From Methylophilaceae bacterium (lineage in GTDB: Bacteria; Pseudomonadota; Gammaproteobacteria; Burkholderiales; Methylophilaceae), in assembly GCA_029244935.1 (NCBI GenBank), contig JAQWQF010000018.1, forward strand, positions 1 through 57,728: a DNA stretch of 57,728 nt, in the 5' to 3' direction. Positions 1 to 8,521 of this stretch are shown one piece after another. The notes below the pieces were generated by a model that saw nothing but the letters and a program-made list of their open reading frames with translations, was not told the DNA's origin and did no database searches. The position numbers and the translations under genes are program-made. Numbering within the stretch: the first letter of the stretch is position 1; each line of letters starts with the position of its first letter.

Positions 1-148
1 TATCAGCTATAATTTGTTCATTTTCTGTTGTAGGCCAACTTTCAATTTTATATCCTTCTTTTTTTTGTTTAATTAAATTCGTATTTTCTCTAATATTAAT
101 TCCAATTTCTTGCATAAATAATTTAATTGCTTTTATCAATCTTGGGGG
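1..148 (-). pseudogene. thiO: Inverted internal fragment of the thiO-like gene
   Basis: Read on the minus strand from 148 to 1, this piece is open throughout. It begins PPRLIKAIKLFMQEIGINI and runs into the residues also encoded at 149-230 on the plus strand. The first residues match the part of glycine oxidases where a Pro-Arg is followed by an amphipathic helix. The true gene order is therefore complement(148..83) followed by 149 onward. It has no start or stop of its own and should not be treated as a second gene. Confidence 0.8.
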
Positions 149-230
149 ACGAATTTAATTAAACAAAAAAAAGAAGGATATAAAATTGAAAGTTGGCCTA
201 CAACAGAAAATGAACAAATTATAGCTGATA
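1..230. repeat. Inverted repeat, 82-bp arms, at the left edge
   Basis: Bases 1-82 are the exact reverse complement of 149-230, separated by a 66-base spacer (83-148). Both arms are thiO coding sequence. The complement of the spacer continues the same reading frame upstream, so the first 148 bases are an inverted copy of the stretch that should precede base 149. This pattern fits a fold-back chimera from multiple displacement amplification, or a contig-end assembly error, better than a biological repeat. Confidence 0.93.
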
Positions 231-691
231 TATTTGTTATTACTTCTGGGGCATGGACTTCAAATTTAGCTATTGATCAAAAGGATATTATTTATCCAGT
301 AAGAGGACAAATGATTCAGTACAAAAAGATAGAATTTAATATGAAACACGTTTTATATTCTGATGATTTTTACATATTACAAAGAAAAGACGGAGTAATA
401 TTAGCTGGAAGTACCGTAGAGCACGTAGGTTTTGATAAAAATACTGATGCAATTGCATTAAATGAGCTTATGAAAAAAACTTCAATATTGATACCTGAAT
501 TAAAAGGGATAATTCCTGAAAATCATTGGGCTGGAATTAGGCCAGGTACTAAAGGAAATATTCCTATTATCAAAAAAGCTGAAAATTATGAAAATATCTT
601 CATTAATTCTGGACATTATCGATATGGATTAACAATGGCTCCAATGTCTGCAGAAGAAATATATAAACTAATATCAGAATCAATCGAATGA
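149..691 (+). CDS. thiO: Glycine oxidase ThiO-like FAD oxidoreductase, 3' part
   Basis: This is the C-terminal part of a DAO-family FAD-dependent amino acid oxidase most like glycine oxidase ThiO, which makes the imine used for the thiazole ring of thiamine. Evidence is the in-frame sequence VITSGAWTS, then PVRGQM, the substrate-domain block GSTVEHVGFDK, WAGIRPG, and the closing FAD-binding segment around GHYRYGLTMAP. The frame is open from base 149; an internal ATG at 311 is not the true start because conserved residues precede it. The N-terminal Rossmann half is missing because the window edge is a fold-back. The stop overlaps the next gene by 4 bases (ATGA). A related D-amino acid dehydrogenase is a less likely alternative. 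Confidence 0.8.
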   Translation, partial: TNLIKQKKEGYKIESWPTTENEQIIADIFVITSGAWTSNLAIDQKDIIYPVRGQMIQYKKIEFNMKHVLYSDDFYILQRKDGVILAGSTVEHVGFDKNTDAIALNELMKKTSILIPELKGIIPENHWAGIRPGTKGNIPIIKKAENYENIFINSGHYRYGLTMAPMSAEEIYKLISESIE

Positions 692-1683
692 AGAAATTAA
701 TTACAATTTGGCGCTTCATTGATGGTAAAGCAGGACACGAAAAACAATCTATTGCTGCTATAAATGCATTATCAAAAAAAATAAATTGTGAAGTATGTGA
801 TATTGATTTACCTGCTAAAACTAGTTTTCTCTCTGCCTTACTTTTTGGAAAATTAAAAAAACTAAAAAATTTAAATAAGCCTAATTTAATTATTGGTGTA
901 GGACATCAAACGCATTTATACATTTTATTTGCAAAAAAATATTATGGAGGAATGTCAATATTAATAATGAAACCTAGTCTGCCTACTGATTGGTTTGACT
1001 TATGTATTCTCCCAGAACATGACAATGTTTGGGCTCAAAAAGAATATCCAGATTGGGCATTAAGTGGCGAAGCAAGGATATTCTATACGCAAGGACCTCT
1101 TGTAGATATCAAAGAAAGAAAAAGGAATAAAAGAGGAAAGAGTATGATTTTAATAGGCGGCCCTTCAAAAAATTATCAGTGGAGTAATGTAAAGATAATG
1201 TTGCAAATTATTGATTTAATCAAACAAAATCCTGATGATAAATTTAGGTTGGTTACATCGAGAAGAACCCCAAAAAGCTTTTTGAAGTATTTAGGACATG
1301 GAAGATTAAGAGCCATTGAACCTGGGGAGCCCTTAGGAGATGATGATGTGTTACATGCTCAAAATTTAGATATTCACACTAATATCCCTAGTGATCCAGA
1401 ATGGATCAATGAATTAATGTCTGAGGCTCCATACGTTTGGGTTACTAATGATTCATTTTCTATGATCTATGAAGCATTATCCTATGGAGCACAAGTAGGA
1501 CTTCTCTGTCTTGATGCATATCCAAATAACAGGTTAGATCGAGCAACAAGGCAACTTTTTGCAGGAAAGCGGTGTAATTGGGATGATGAAAGAAACTATA
1601 AGAAATTAACAATTAATCGTAAAAATTTAAATGAAGCTGAAGATTGTGCTGCATTTATTCTCAAAAAATATGAAAAAAACTAA
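688..1683 (+). CDS. ELM1-like protein (DUF1022 family)
   Basis: A 331-residue protein of the family annotated as mitochondrial fission ELM1 (DUF1022). It opens with the characteristic WRFIDGKAGHEKQS segment. Other visible family blocks are LIIGVGHQTH near residues 70-80, MKPSLP, the SGEARIFYTQGPL stretch, LIGGPSKNYQW, and a C-terminal VTNDSFSMIYEALSYG motif. That last motif resembles the nucleotide-sugar-binding half of GT-B glycosyltransferases. No signal peptide is seen. The bacterial function is not established; the position between thiO and a GT4 gene, in a lipopolysaccharide cluster, suggests an envelope glycan role. The start overlaps thiO by 4 bases, indicating translational coupling. 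Confidence 0.8.
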   Translation: MKKLITIWRFIDGKAGHEKQSIAAINALSKKINCEVCDIDLPAKTSFLSALLFGKLKKLKNLNKPNLIIGVGHQTHLYILFAKKYYGGMSILIMKPSLPTDWFDLCILPEHDNVWAQKEYPDWALSGEARIFYTQGPLVDIKERKRNKRGKSMILIGGPSKNYQWSNVKIMLQIIDLIKQNPDDKFRLVTSRRTPKSFLKYLGHGRLRAIEPGEPLGDDDVLHAQNLDIHTNIPSDPEWINELMSEAPYVWVTNDSFSMIYEALSYGAQVGLLCLDAYPNNRLDRATRQLFAGKRCNWDDERNYKKLTINRKNLNEAEDCAAFILKKYEKN

Positions 1684-2806
1684 TACCAATTTTAAAAAAT
1701 TAGTTGTTGTTCAGGTTTTACCTTCGCTAATTTCTGGAGGAGTTGAAAAAGGTACGCTGGAGGTAGCAAACTATCTCTCGAGAAATGGACATGATTCTAT
1801 TGTAATTTCTAACGGCGGTAGATTGGTAGATCAACTTAGAAATGGTGGTAGTACTCATATTAAATGGTCTATTGGTAAGAAATCAATTTTCACATTTTTT
1901 TATATTATTAAGTTAGTAGCACTCATTAAGAAAAAAAATATTGACATTATTCATGCAAGATCAAGGTTACCTGCATGGATAGTTTTTATTGCTCTAAAAT
2001 TAATAGATAAAAGAATAAGACCTCATTTTATAACTACAGTACATGGATTTAATTCAGTAGGTTTATATAGCTCAATTATGACAAAAGGCGATCGAGTTAT
2101 CGTTGTATCAAATTCAATTAGAAAATTTATAAGAAAAAACTACAATGTAGATCAATCTAAGGTAGTTTTAAATTATAGAGGTCTGGAGCCTAAAGAGTAT
2201 AAAAGAGATCGTTTATTAACAAGAGGCTGGCTAAAGTCTTGGGAAAAAGAATTTCCAGGACTAGATAAAAAAATTATTTTAAGTATACCTTCCAGAATTA
2301 CTAGAAGAAAAGGCCACGAAGATTTTTTAGAGTTATTAATTCGTCTCAAAAAAGATAAATTAAATGTTCATGGGTTAATTATTGGAGATGCAAAGAATAA
2401 GAAAAATAGATATCAAAGTGAATTAGAACAAAAAATTATTGATTATGGTCTTCAAGAATTTGTTACTTTTACTGGATTTAGGCCTGATGTAAAAAATATT
2501 ATTGCAGTATCTAGTGTTGTGTATTCATTATCCTTAGAACCTGAATCATTTGGGAGAACAGTAATCGAGTCAATTAAGTTAAAAACCCCAGTAATTGGAT
2601 ATGATCATGGTGGCGTCGGGGAACAGTTGAAATTATTATTCCCAGAAGGTTTAGTGGAATCTAGAAACATACGAGAGCTCTATAAGAGAACAAAAAAAAT
2701 TATTAAAAATAAGCCGTTAATTAAAGAGACAAATTTATTTCAATTGGACGATATGCTGAAAAATACTATGAATGTTTATATTAATCTAACTCATTCAAAA
2801 AGCTAA
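1670..2806 (+). CDS. Glycosyltransferase family 4
   Basis: A GT-B glycosyltransferase likely to add a sugar to lipopolysaccharide core or another surface glycan. The N-terminal acceptor domain has the family hallmark LPSLISGGVEKGTLEVANYL. The C-terminal donor domain has the usual EPESFGRTVIESIKLKTPVI block with the E-x7-E pair, followed by GYDHGGVGE. I chose ATG 1670 (378 residues), which overlaps the ELM1-like gene by 14 bases. An in-frame ATG at 1631 would add 13 unlikely residues. It ends converging on the next gene with a 12-base overlap. Donor and acceptor sugars cannot be read from sequence. Confidence 0.82.
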   Translation: MKKTNTNFKKLVVVQVLPSLISGGVEKGTLEVANYLSRNGHDSIVISNGGRLVDQLRNGGSTHIKWSIGKKSIFTFFYIIKLVALIKKKNIDIIHARSRLPAWIVFIALKLIDKRIRPHFITTVHGFNSVGLYSSIMTKGDRVIVVSNSIRKFIRKNYNVDQSKVVLNYRGLEPKEYKRDRLLTRGWLKSWEKEFPGLDKKIILSIPSRITRRKGHEDFLELLIRLKKDKLNVHGLIIGDAKNKKNRYQSELEQKIIDYGLQEFVTFTGFRPDVKNIIAVSSVVYSLSLEPESFGRTVIESIKLKTPVIGYDHGGVGEQLKLLFPEGLVESRNIRELYKRTKKIIKNKPLIKETNLFQLDDMLKNTMNVYINLTHSKS

Positions 2807-3850
2807 TTTTAATGCATTTACAAGCTGTTTTTTTATAATTTTTGCTGAAAAATACTCTAAGTAAATTTTTCTTGAATGCTTGTTACTCTCATGTAAAAAA
2901 GTTGAATTTTTAACCATTTTATTTACTATTCTGCATAATTCTTCAGGAGAGTTTGACTTGTTGAATATAATACCTTTATTTAGCCTAGACAATTTTTTTG
3001 GATATGCACCACTGTTTCTTGTAATAACTGTTTTTCCGCAAGCTAAAGATTGAAAAACTTTATTTGGTATTACACTTCGTGCTTTCTTTGAATTACCAAA
3101 TATCCCAAGAAGTAAATCTGCTCGATTAATTCTTTCTGGTAAATCTGAGGGGGGGATATTATTTTCAAAAAATACATTTGGTAATCCTTGTGCTAACCTC
3201 TTACATTCCTTTAAATTTGGCCCATTCCCTAATAATGTCCATTTAACATCGAGTTGATTTGACATTAAATTAGCTGCCCTGACAATCATTTCTGCACCAT
3301 GTAGTGAAATAAAACTCCCATAAAATAAAACGTCAAATTTTTTATCTGTTGTAACAATTTTTTTAAATGGTTTAAATAAGCTTTCTTCTGCTCCAACATA
3401 AACTATTGGGTTCCTTACCTTGCTTAACCCTAATTTCTTTCTGAATAAATCTGCATGAAGAGATGTATCTGAAATAACAATGTCAGCTTTTTTAAATAAT
3501 GCTGATTCCTTATCTTTTAATTTATCAGAAAATTTTTGGTTATAAATTTTATTTTTTTCATGCACTTCTTTATCCCATGAGCTAATAAGGAAGTAAAAAA
3601 GAAGTTTAATATTTAATTTTTCTGACCATTTTTTAGCACTTGGAATGTCTCTATGACGAAAACATGGAACCCATATAAGATCTGGCTTTTCAATTCTCTT
3701 TAATATTGCTTCCAAAAAGCCAATACTGCTCATCAATGGCCTAAAGTCAATTATTCTATAGTTTAGATCCTTTAGATGTTTTCTTATGATCATATTTCTT
3801 GAATAATTAGGATCAAATCTTCCCCACCAAAGAATAGTTTTTTTATTCAT
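2795..3850 (-). CDS. Glycosyltransferase, group 1-like
   Basis: A 351-residue probable GT-B glycosyltransferase. The C-terminal half carries the nucleotide-sugar domain: FDVLFYGSF, LLGNGPNLKEC, ENNIPPSDLPERINRADLLL, then VIPNKVFQSLACGKTVITR, where the family normally has its phosphate-binding E or K residues. The N-terminal half begins KKTILWWGRFDPNYSRN and is divergent. It is third in a minus-strand run behind the ligase-like gene and a GT9 gene, with a 4-base overlap upstream, so it is probably co-transcribed with them for surface polysaccharide or LPS core assembly. Confidence 0.75.
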   Translation of the reverse strand: MNKKTILWWGRFDPNYSRNMIIRKHLKDLNYRIIDFRPLMSSIGFLEAILKRIEKPDLIWVPCFRHRDIPSAKKWSEKLNIKLLFYFLISSWDKEVHEKNKIYNQKFSDKLKDKESALFKKADIVISDTSLHADLFRKKLGLSKVRNPIVYVGAEESLFKPFKKIVTTDKKFDVLFYGSFISLHGAEMIVRAANLMSNQLDVKWTLLGNGPNLKECKRLAQGLPNVFFENNIPPSDLPERINRADLLLGIFGNSKKARSVIPNKVFQSLACGKTVITRNSGAYPKKLSRLNKGIIFNKSNSPEELCRIVNKMVKNSTFLHESNKHSRKIYLEYFSAKIIKKQLVNALKLAF

Positions 3851-4917
3851 AGAATTTTAATTATATTATAAAGAATATCAGCCGGAGTTACTCCATTCAT
3901 ATCTTTTGAGTTTGCTTGAACTGCTAGAATCTTTTTTCCAAATGGCTTAACTTTTTTTGGGTCTGTTGGCCCCGTAATAACTATCATAGGTGTTTTAGTT
4001 GAAGAGGCTAAGTGTGCGGTGCCAGTATCATTACTTATTATAAATCTAGCATTTGAAAATATTTCAATTAGCTCAATCAAATTAGTTTTATTGCACAGAT
4101 TTATTATAGTTTTATCTTTTTTTGATATGGATAAGCATTCGTTTATATCATCTGGACCACCTATAAGGACTGACTTATATTTGAATTTTTTTTTAATTAA
4201 GTCTGCCAGGGAATTAAAATTTTTTGCCCCCCATCGTTTATTTTTTCCTCTTTTATTGCTTCCACAAATAAGAACAACGAAGTTATTTTTCTTTAAGAAA
4301 CTTCCTTTCAGAATACTCTTAGATGATACAGAATCTTTTTTTGATGTATAAATTTTAGGTGAAAACGTATTAGACTTTATACCAATACTATTAATCGTTC
4401 GTTGCATCATTTGAAATGGATTAGTAATTTTTATTCGAGTTTTAGGAAAAATAGAATAAGGTTTTACAGCATGATTACCAATTATATATTTTATCTTGTT
4501 ACTTAATAATTTAAGGACTGAAAGATATATTCTAGACCTATCATTTGTTTGTAAATCAATAATTAAATCATAATTACTCATCTTAACAATTTTTATCCAT
4601 TTGTATAAATGAATTAAAGTATTTATACCTTTTTTATTTTTTGAACCCCAAATTTTATTAATTCCTAAGTGATTTTTAAAAATAATCTGCCATTGAGGTA
4701 AAGTATTAATATCAACTTTAGCATTAGGAAAAGATTTTAAAATATCTTCTATTATTGCGGTAGATATAATAATATCTCCCATTCCGCCCCACTTGATAAT
4801 TAATATTTTTTTAATTATTTTCTTTTTCAAATCTATAGATTGAAATTCTTTTTGGCCAAAATTATTTTTTTGATCATAGAAAATCTTATACGAAGTATTA
4901 TCTTTTACTTTATTCAT
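3847..4917 (-). CDS. Glycosyltransferase family 9 (heptosyltransferase-like)
   Basis: A 356-residue GT9 protein related to ADP-heptose:LPS heptosyltransferases. Visible signatures are KWGGMGDIIISTAIIEDIL near the N-terminus (the family GDxxxxTP-like acceptor loop), VLICGSNKRGKNKRWGAKNF at the interdomain region, and the donor site ISNDTGTAHLASSTKTPMIVITGPTDP. The protein is very rich in Lys, Ile and Asn, reflecting strong AT bias. It overlaps its neighbours by 4 and 8 bases. The exact sugar transferred is unknown. Confidence 0.8.
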   Translation of the reverse strand: MNKVKDNTSYKIFYDQKNNFGQKEFQSIDLKKKIIKKILIIKWGGMGDIIISTAIIEDILKSFPNAKVDINTLPQWQIIFKNHLGINKIWGSKNKKGINTLIHLYKWIKIVKMSNYDLIIDLQTNDRSRIYLSVLKLLSNKIKYIIGNHAVKPYSIFPKTRIKITNPFQMMQRTINSIGIKSNTFSPKIYTSKKDSVSSKSILKGSFLKKNNFVVLICGSNKRGKNKRWGAKNFNSLADLIKKKFKYKSVLIGGPDDINECLSISKKDKTIINLCNKTNLIELIEIFSNARFIISNDTGTAHLASSTKTPMIVITGPTDPKKVKPFGKKILAVQANSKDMNGVTPADILYNIIKIL

Positions 4918-6124
4918 ATTTTTTAGCTATTGCTAATACAAAGCCGACTATAAGCCAGTTTGTAGCATTCATCCAGTTATGCTGAAAGCTGAAATGTGTC
5001 ATAAATGGAAAGAAGCACACATATAATAAATTGAATAATAGTGCTAGCCTAAACCATTCTTTTTTATTTATAACGGGGCTTAATGCTTGTTTAAATATTT
5101 GTATGATTACTGTATAAAATAAAACTAATCCTATTATTCCAGTTTCAGCAAGTAATGATAAAGGATGGTTGTGGGGGTGAAAAATTTTTGCTCCTTCCCA
5201 AATATTTATCCCATATAAGCTTGGTAACTCCTTAAATTGATGAAGCCCACCTCCAAATAATGGATTCTGTAGCCATACATGATAGGCTGTTCTAAAAACC
5301 ATACCATAATCTGAGTCAGTGAAATTTTGTAACTTATAAACCACACTATTAATTGCTCTTTCAAAAACAAGAGGGTATGTAATGTGTATTATTGCTAGGC
5401 TACCTAATAATAAGAATATAGTAATTAATAATATATATATTCTCTCAATATTACTCCTCCCCATACCTGCAATAACTATAAATATAGATGAAGTAAACAG
5501 AATGAAAGACATTCTTTCACCACTTATAAGAACAGATATAAATCCCAATAAAATTAGACTAATAAAGGATATAGTCCTTAAACTTTTCTTATTGAATACA
5601 TTAAGAATTATTAAGGAAGTTAGGACAATATATAAATATTTTGTCATAAATATACCTACTACTGGATTATTTCTTAGAGGGCCAGTAAGTCGTTCAGGGC
5701 TATATTTTTGATAACCTAATATATCTTCACCTGAAATAAACTGGTACCACACGTCAAAAATTATAAAAAATAAAACTGCAGTAAGGGACACTATAAATTT
5801 ATTAATAGCATCATCAGATTTAAATATCCAGAAATATAGGGCAAGGGCAAATATTGGCCAACGTAAAAAGGTGATTGCATAAAAAATTGAATCTTTGGGG
5901 TTTATGCTTAATGATGAATTTATTATTAATAAATATAAGACAAATATTAAGGAAAATTTAAACCACTTCTCATTGGCCCACAACCAATTTGAATCTTTAT
6001 AAGACCTATATAAGAAAATTATTCCTATAAGTAAAACAGTTAGGTCTGCTAATCCTCTAAAAAAAATTAGAAGAAAAGGAAGAAGGTAAGGAATATATTT
6101 TTCAAAAATTTTTAAGGCATGCAT
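4910..6124 (-). CDS. O-antigen ligase/polymerase-like membrane protein
   Basis: A 404-residue polytopic inner-membrane protein with about ten hydrophobic segments. A larger polar loop before the last helices contains GMVFRTAYHVWLQNPLFGGG and FHPHNHPLSLLAETG, the Wzy_C / WaaL signature with the catalytic-type His. Family members join O-antigen to lipid A-core or polymerise repeat units in the periplasm. The first gene of the minus-strand glycan block, it is divergent from the lpxL-like gene across 70 bases. Ligase versus polymerase cannot be decided from sequence alone. Confidence 0.78.
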   Translation of the reverse strand: MHALKIFEKYIPYLLPFLLIFFRGLADLTVLLIGIIFLYRSYKDSNWLWANEKWFKFSLIFVLYLLIINSSLSINPKDSIFYAITFLRWPIFALALYFWIFKSDDAINKFIVSLTAVLFFIIFDVWYQFISGEDILGYQKYSPERLTGPLRNNPVVGIFMTKYLYIVLTSLIILNVFNKKSLRTISFISLILLGFISVLISGERMSFILFTSSIFIVIAGMGRSNIERIYILLITIFLLLGSLAIIHITYPLVFERAINSVVYKLQNFTDSDYGMVFRTAYHVWLQNPLFGGGLHQFKELPSLYGINIWEGAKIFHPHNHPLSLLAETGIIGLVLFYTVIIQIFKQALSPVINKKEWFRLALLFNLLYVCFFPFMTHFSFQHNWMNATNWLIVGFVLAIAKKYE

Positions 6125-6194
6125 AAATATGTAGCATAAACAATGAAATTGTTAGCATATAATAAACTATTACCTAATAAATAAACTGAATATT

Positions 6195-7043
6195 TTGATA
6201 CAAAAAAAATTATTTCATATCCTAGCATTTCTTCTATCTAAGCTTAGCTTAAGAACTGTTCATATTCTTGGAAAATATTTTGGCATGCTTTATTTTTTGT
6301 TAAGCCAGAGAGATTATAGGGTTTTAAAAGAAAATATAGAGAATTGTGGATTATTTAAGAAAGCTAATATTCCCCAAGCAATAAAAGAGAATACTCAAGA
6401 GCTTGGAAAAAGTATTTTGGAAACTCTTTATATATGGAGCTCTTCTCAGGGAAAAGCTATAAGTCTCGTCAAAGAAATACACGGTAAGAAATTTTTAGAT
6501 AAAGCTGAAAAGGCAGGCAAAGGAATAATATTTTTAACCCCACATCTAGGTTGCTTTGAAATAACATCAATCTTTTATGGTGCCAACAATCCGATAACTA
6601 TTATGTACAGAAAAGCTAGAAAGAAATGGGTTAGTGACCTTATGATTAAGGGGAGAAAAAAAGGTCTCGTAAATTTAGCTTCGGCAGATAGTATGGGATT
6701 AAGAAAAATTTTGACAGCCTTACAAAGATCGGAGGCAATAGGAATTTTGCCAGACCAGGTTGCGGATAAAGGCCAAGGAGAGATGGCAGATTTTTTTGGA
6801 AGGCCTGCATATACTATGGTGCTAACAAATAAGTTGATAAAACGAACTGAGGCTTCAATTATAATGGTATATGGCGAAAGGCTTAAGGACGGTAGAGGGT
6901 TTGATATTCATTTTAAATTAATAAATAGGAAGAATATGTCAACCACATTGGGCCTTAATAAAGAACTTGAATTATTTATTAGGAAGAATCCCTCACAGTA
7001 TTATTGGAGTTATGATCGATTTAAAAAGATTAAAAATAAATGA
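6195..7043 (+). CDS. lpxL: Lipid A biosynthesis lauroyl-type acyltransferase
   Basis: A 282-residue LpxL/HtrB-family lysophospholipid acyltransferase that adds a secondary acyl chain to Kdo-lipid A at the inner membrane. It has an N-terminal hydrophobic anchor, the catalytic H-x4-E motif in TPHLGCFE (His117, Glu122), then MYRKARKKW, GILPDQ and DFFGRPAYT, all standard family blocks. The start is TTG at 6195; no better ATG fits the N-terminal anchor. The stop overlaps the following GT9 gene by 4 bases. Confidence 0.85.
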   Translation: MIQKKLFHILAFLLSKLSLRTVHILGKYFGMLYFLLSQRDYRVLKENIENCGLFKKANIPQAIKENTQELGKSILETLYIWSSSQGKAISLVKEIHGKKFLDKAEKAGKGIIFLTPHLGCFEITSIFYGANNPITIMYRKARKKWVSDLMIKGRKKGLVNLASADSMGLRKILTALQRSEAIGILPDQVADKGQGEMADFFGRPAYTMVLTNKLIKRTEASIIMVYGERLKDGRGFDIHFKLINRKNMSTTLGLNKELELFIRKNPSQYYWSYDRFKKIKNK

Positions 7044-7951
7044 ATAAATCAGATCAGGTGAAAAAAATTTTGTTTGTATCCTTATCTAATATTGGGGATG
7101 TCATTCTAACAACTCCAACACTTGTAAGATTAGGACAAAAGTATAGAAACGCTAAAATTGATATTATTGGAGACGCAAGGTCAGAAATTTTATATAAATA
7201 TTGTCCATTAGTTGATAAATTTTACCAAAAAAATAAATCTGAGGGATTCATAGGTACATTGAAGCTAATTAATAAAATTAGGAGTAATACTTATGATTTA
7301 GCAGTAGACCTTAGATCTGATGGTTTATTGTATTTTATCAAAGCTGACAAAAAACTTTACAAAATAAAAGATAAAAATATTCATAGTATTGAAAAGCACT
7401 TCCTTTCTCTAAAAGAGGGATTATGTGGTTTGCCAGAACCTATTATTTGGTTAGGCAAGAAAGAAAAAGATAAAGCCAAAAGGATTCTTTTTAAGACAAA
7501 AGGCCCATTATTAGTTATTGGTCTTGGAGCTAATTCTAGTCATAAGATTTGGTCTGCTAAATATTATGCTCAATTGGCATACTTGCTAAAAAAATACTTT
7601 AATTCAATTGTTCTTATTGGTGATAAAAAAGATGATGAGTTGACCTTAGCTTTTAAAAAAGAATATCAAGGTGATTTCACAAATCTTGCTGGGAAGCTAG
7701 ATTTACTAACAACTGCTGCTGTTCTTAAGAATGCAGATTTATTTATTGGTAATGATTCTGGTTTAGGTCATATAGCAAGTGCCGTTAAGATCAAAACATT
7801 TACTATATTTGGACCTGGAGAACCTATTAGATATAGACCTTGGGGAATTTTGTCTTCATATCTTCAGGACAAAGAAAAAAATATAAATAACATAAAGCCA
7901 AAGGTTGTTTTTAGCGAAATAATTGATCGTTTTGGTTTTAAACTATATTAA
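7040..7951 (+). CDS. Glycosyltransferase family 9 (heptosyltransferase)
   Basis: A 303-residue GT9 protein, probably an LPS core heptosyltransferase. Signatures are SNIGDVILTTPTLVRL near residues 16-31, VIGLGANSSHKIWSAKYYAQL at the interdomain segment, and the donor-binding FIGNDSGLGHIASAVKI followed by FGPGEP. It is coupled to the lpxL-like gene by a 4-base overlap, consistent with joint lipid A-core synthesis. Shorter than Escherichia coli WaaF (348), but both domains are present. It converges on moaC with a 49-base gap. Confidence 0.82.
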   Translation: MNKSDQVKKILFVSLSNIGDVILTTPTLVRLGQKYRNAKIDIIGDARSEILYKYCPLVDKFYQKNKSEGFIGTLKLINKIRSNTYDLAVDLRSDGLLYFIKADKKLYKIKDKNIHSIEKHFLSLKEGLCGLPEPIIWLGKKEKDKAKRILFKTKGPLLVIGLGANSSHKIWSAKYYAQLAYLLKKYFNSIVLIGDKKDDELTLAFKKEYQGDFTNLAGKLDLLTTAAVLKNADLFIGNDSGLGHIASAVKIKTFTIFGPGEPIRYRPWGILSSYLQDKEKNINNIKPKVVFSEIIDRFGFKLY

Positions 7952-8000
7952 AAAATAACTTGGCTTATTCGTATTTGCCGACAATAAATTTTTAGTTAAT

Positions 8001-8468
8001 TTACTTTTCCCATAATCCTGAATCACCTCCAGACTTTTTAATTAGACTAATATTAGTTATTATCATTCCTTTATCTGTAGCCTTGCACATATCATATATA
8101 GTTAATAAACCAATAGTTACTGCTGCTAAGGCCTCCATTTCCACTCCAGTCTGTCCAGAACATTGTGTGGTTGCAATACATTCTATTAATGAATCTTTTT
8201 TATGAACCTTAAATTCTATTTCAATTGATGTTAAAGCAATTGGGTGACACATTGGGATTAGGGCTGAAGTATTTTTAGCTCCCTGGATTGCAGCAATTTT
8301 AGCAACCGTTAAAACATCTCCTTTTTTATGACTTTGTGATTTTACTAGACCAAGAGTCTCATTTTTCATGGCAATCATTCCGGAGGCAATAGCTAGCCTT
8401 TGTGTTATTTCTTTTCCAGAAATATTTATCATTTTGGCATTTCCATTTTCATCAATATGTGTGAGCAT
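8001..8468 (-). CDS. moaC: Cyclic pyranopterin monophosphate synthase MoaC
   Basis: A 155-residue MoaC, which converts the MoaA product to cyclic pyranopterin monophosphate in molybdenum cofactor synthesis. Near-invariant motifs are MCHPIALT (residues 73-80), QTGVEMEALAAV (106-117) and DMCKA (126-130). Length matches the family. It starts at an ATG divergent from the M48 protease gene. No other moa gene lies in the window, so the rest of the pathway must be elsewhere if it is functional. Confidence 0.95.
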   Translation of the reverse strand: MLTHIDENGNAKMINISGKEITQRLAIASGMIAMKNETLGLVKSQSHKKGDVLTVAKIAAIQGAKNTSALIPMCHPIALTSIEIEFKVHKKDSLIECIATTQCSGQTGVEMEALAAVTIGLLTIYDMCKATDKGMIITNISLIKKSGGDSGLWEK

Positions 8469-8521
8469 CTCTTTATCACTTTATAATATTTATTCATACT
8501 ATATTAACTATAATTAAAACA

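Noticed and set aside
311-691. thiO fragment starting at ATG 311 as a complete small gene
   Set aside because: Conserved ThiO residues are encoded in frame upstream of 311, so this is an internal Met of a longer gene.
1631-1669. Upstream ATG extension of the GT4 gene
   Set aside because: The extra 13 residues lie wholly inside the ELM1-like gene and do not improve the match to the family N-terminus.
4019-4351. Plus-strand ORF of 110 codons
   Set aside because: It is antisense to the well-supported GT9 gene, with a biased hydrophobic composition and no ribosome site or recognisable family.
5382-5711. Plus-strand ORF of 109 codons
   Set aside because: Shadow of the O-antigen ligase-like gene; composition mirrors the complementary hydrophobic codons.
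7952-8000. Possible terminator between the GT9 gene and moaC
   Set aside because: Only a 3-bp GGC/GCC stem with a long loop could be drawn; not convincing.
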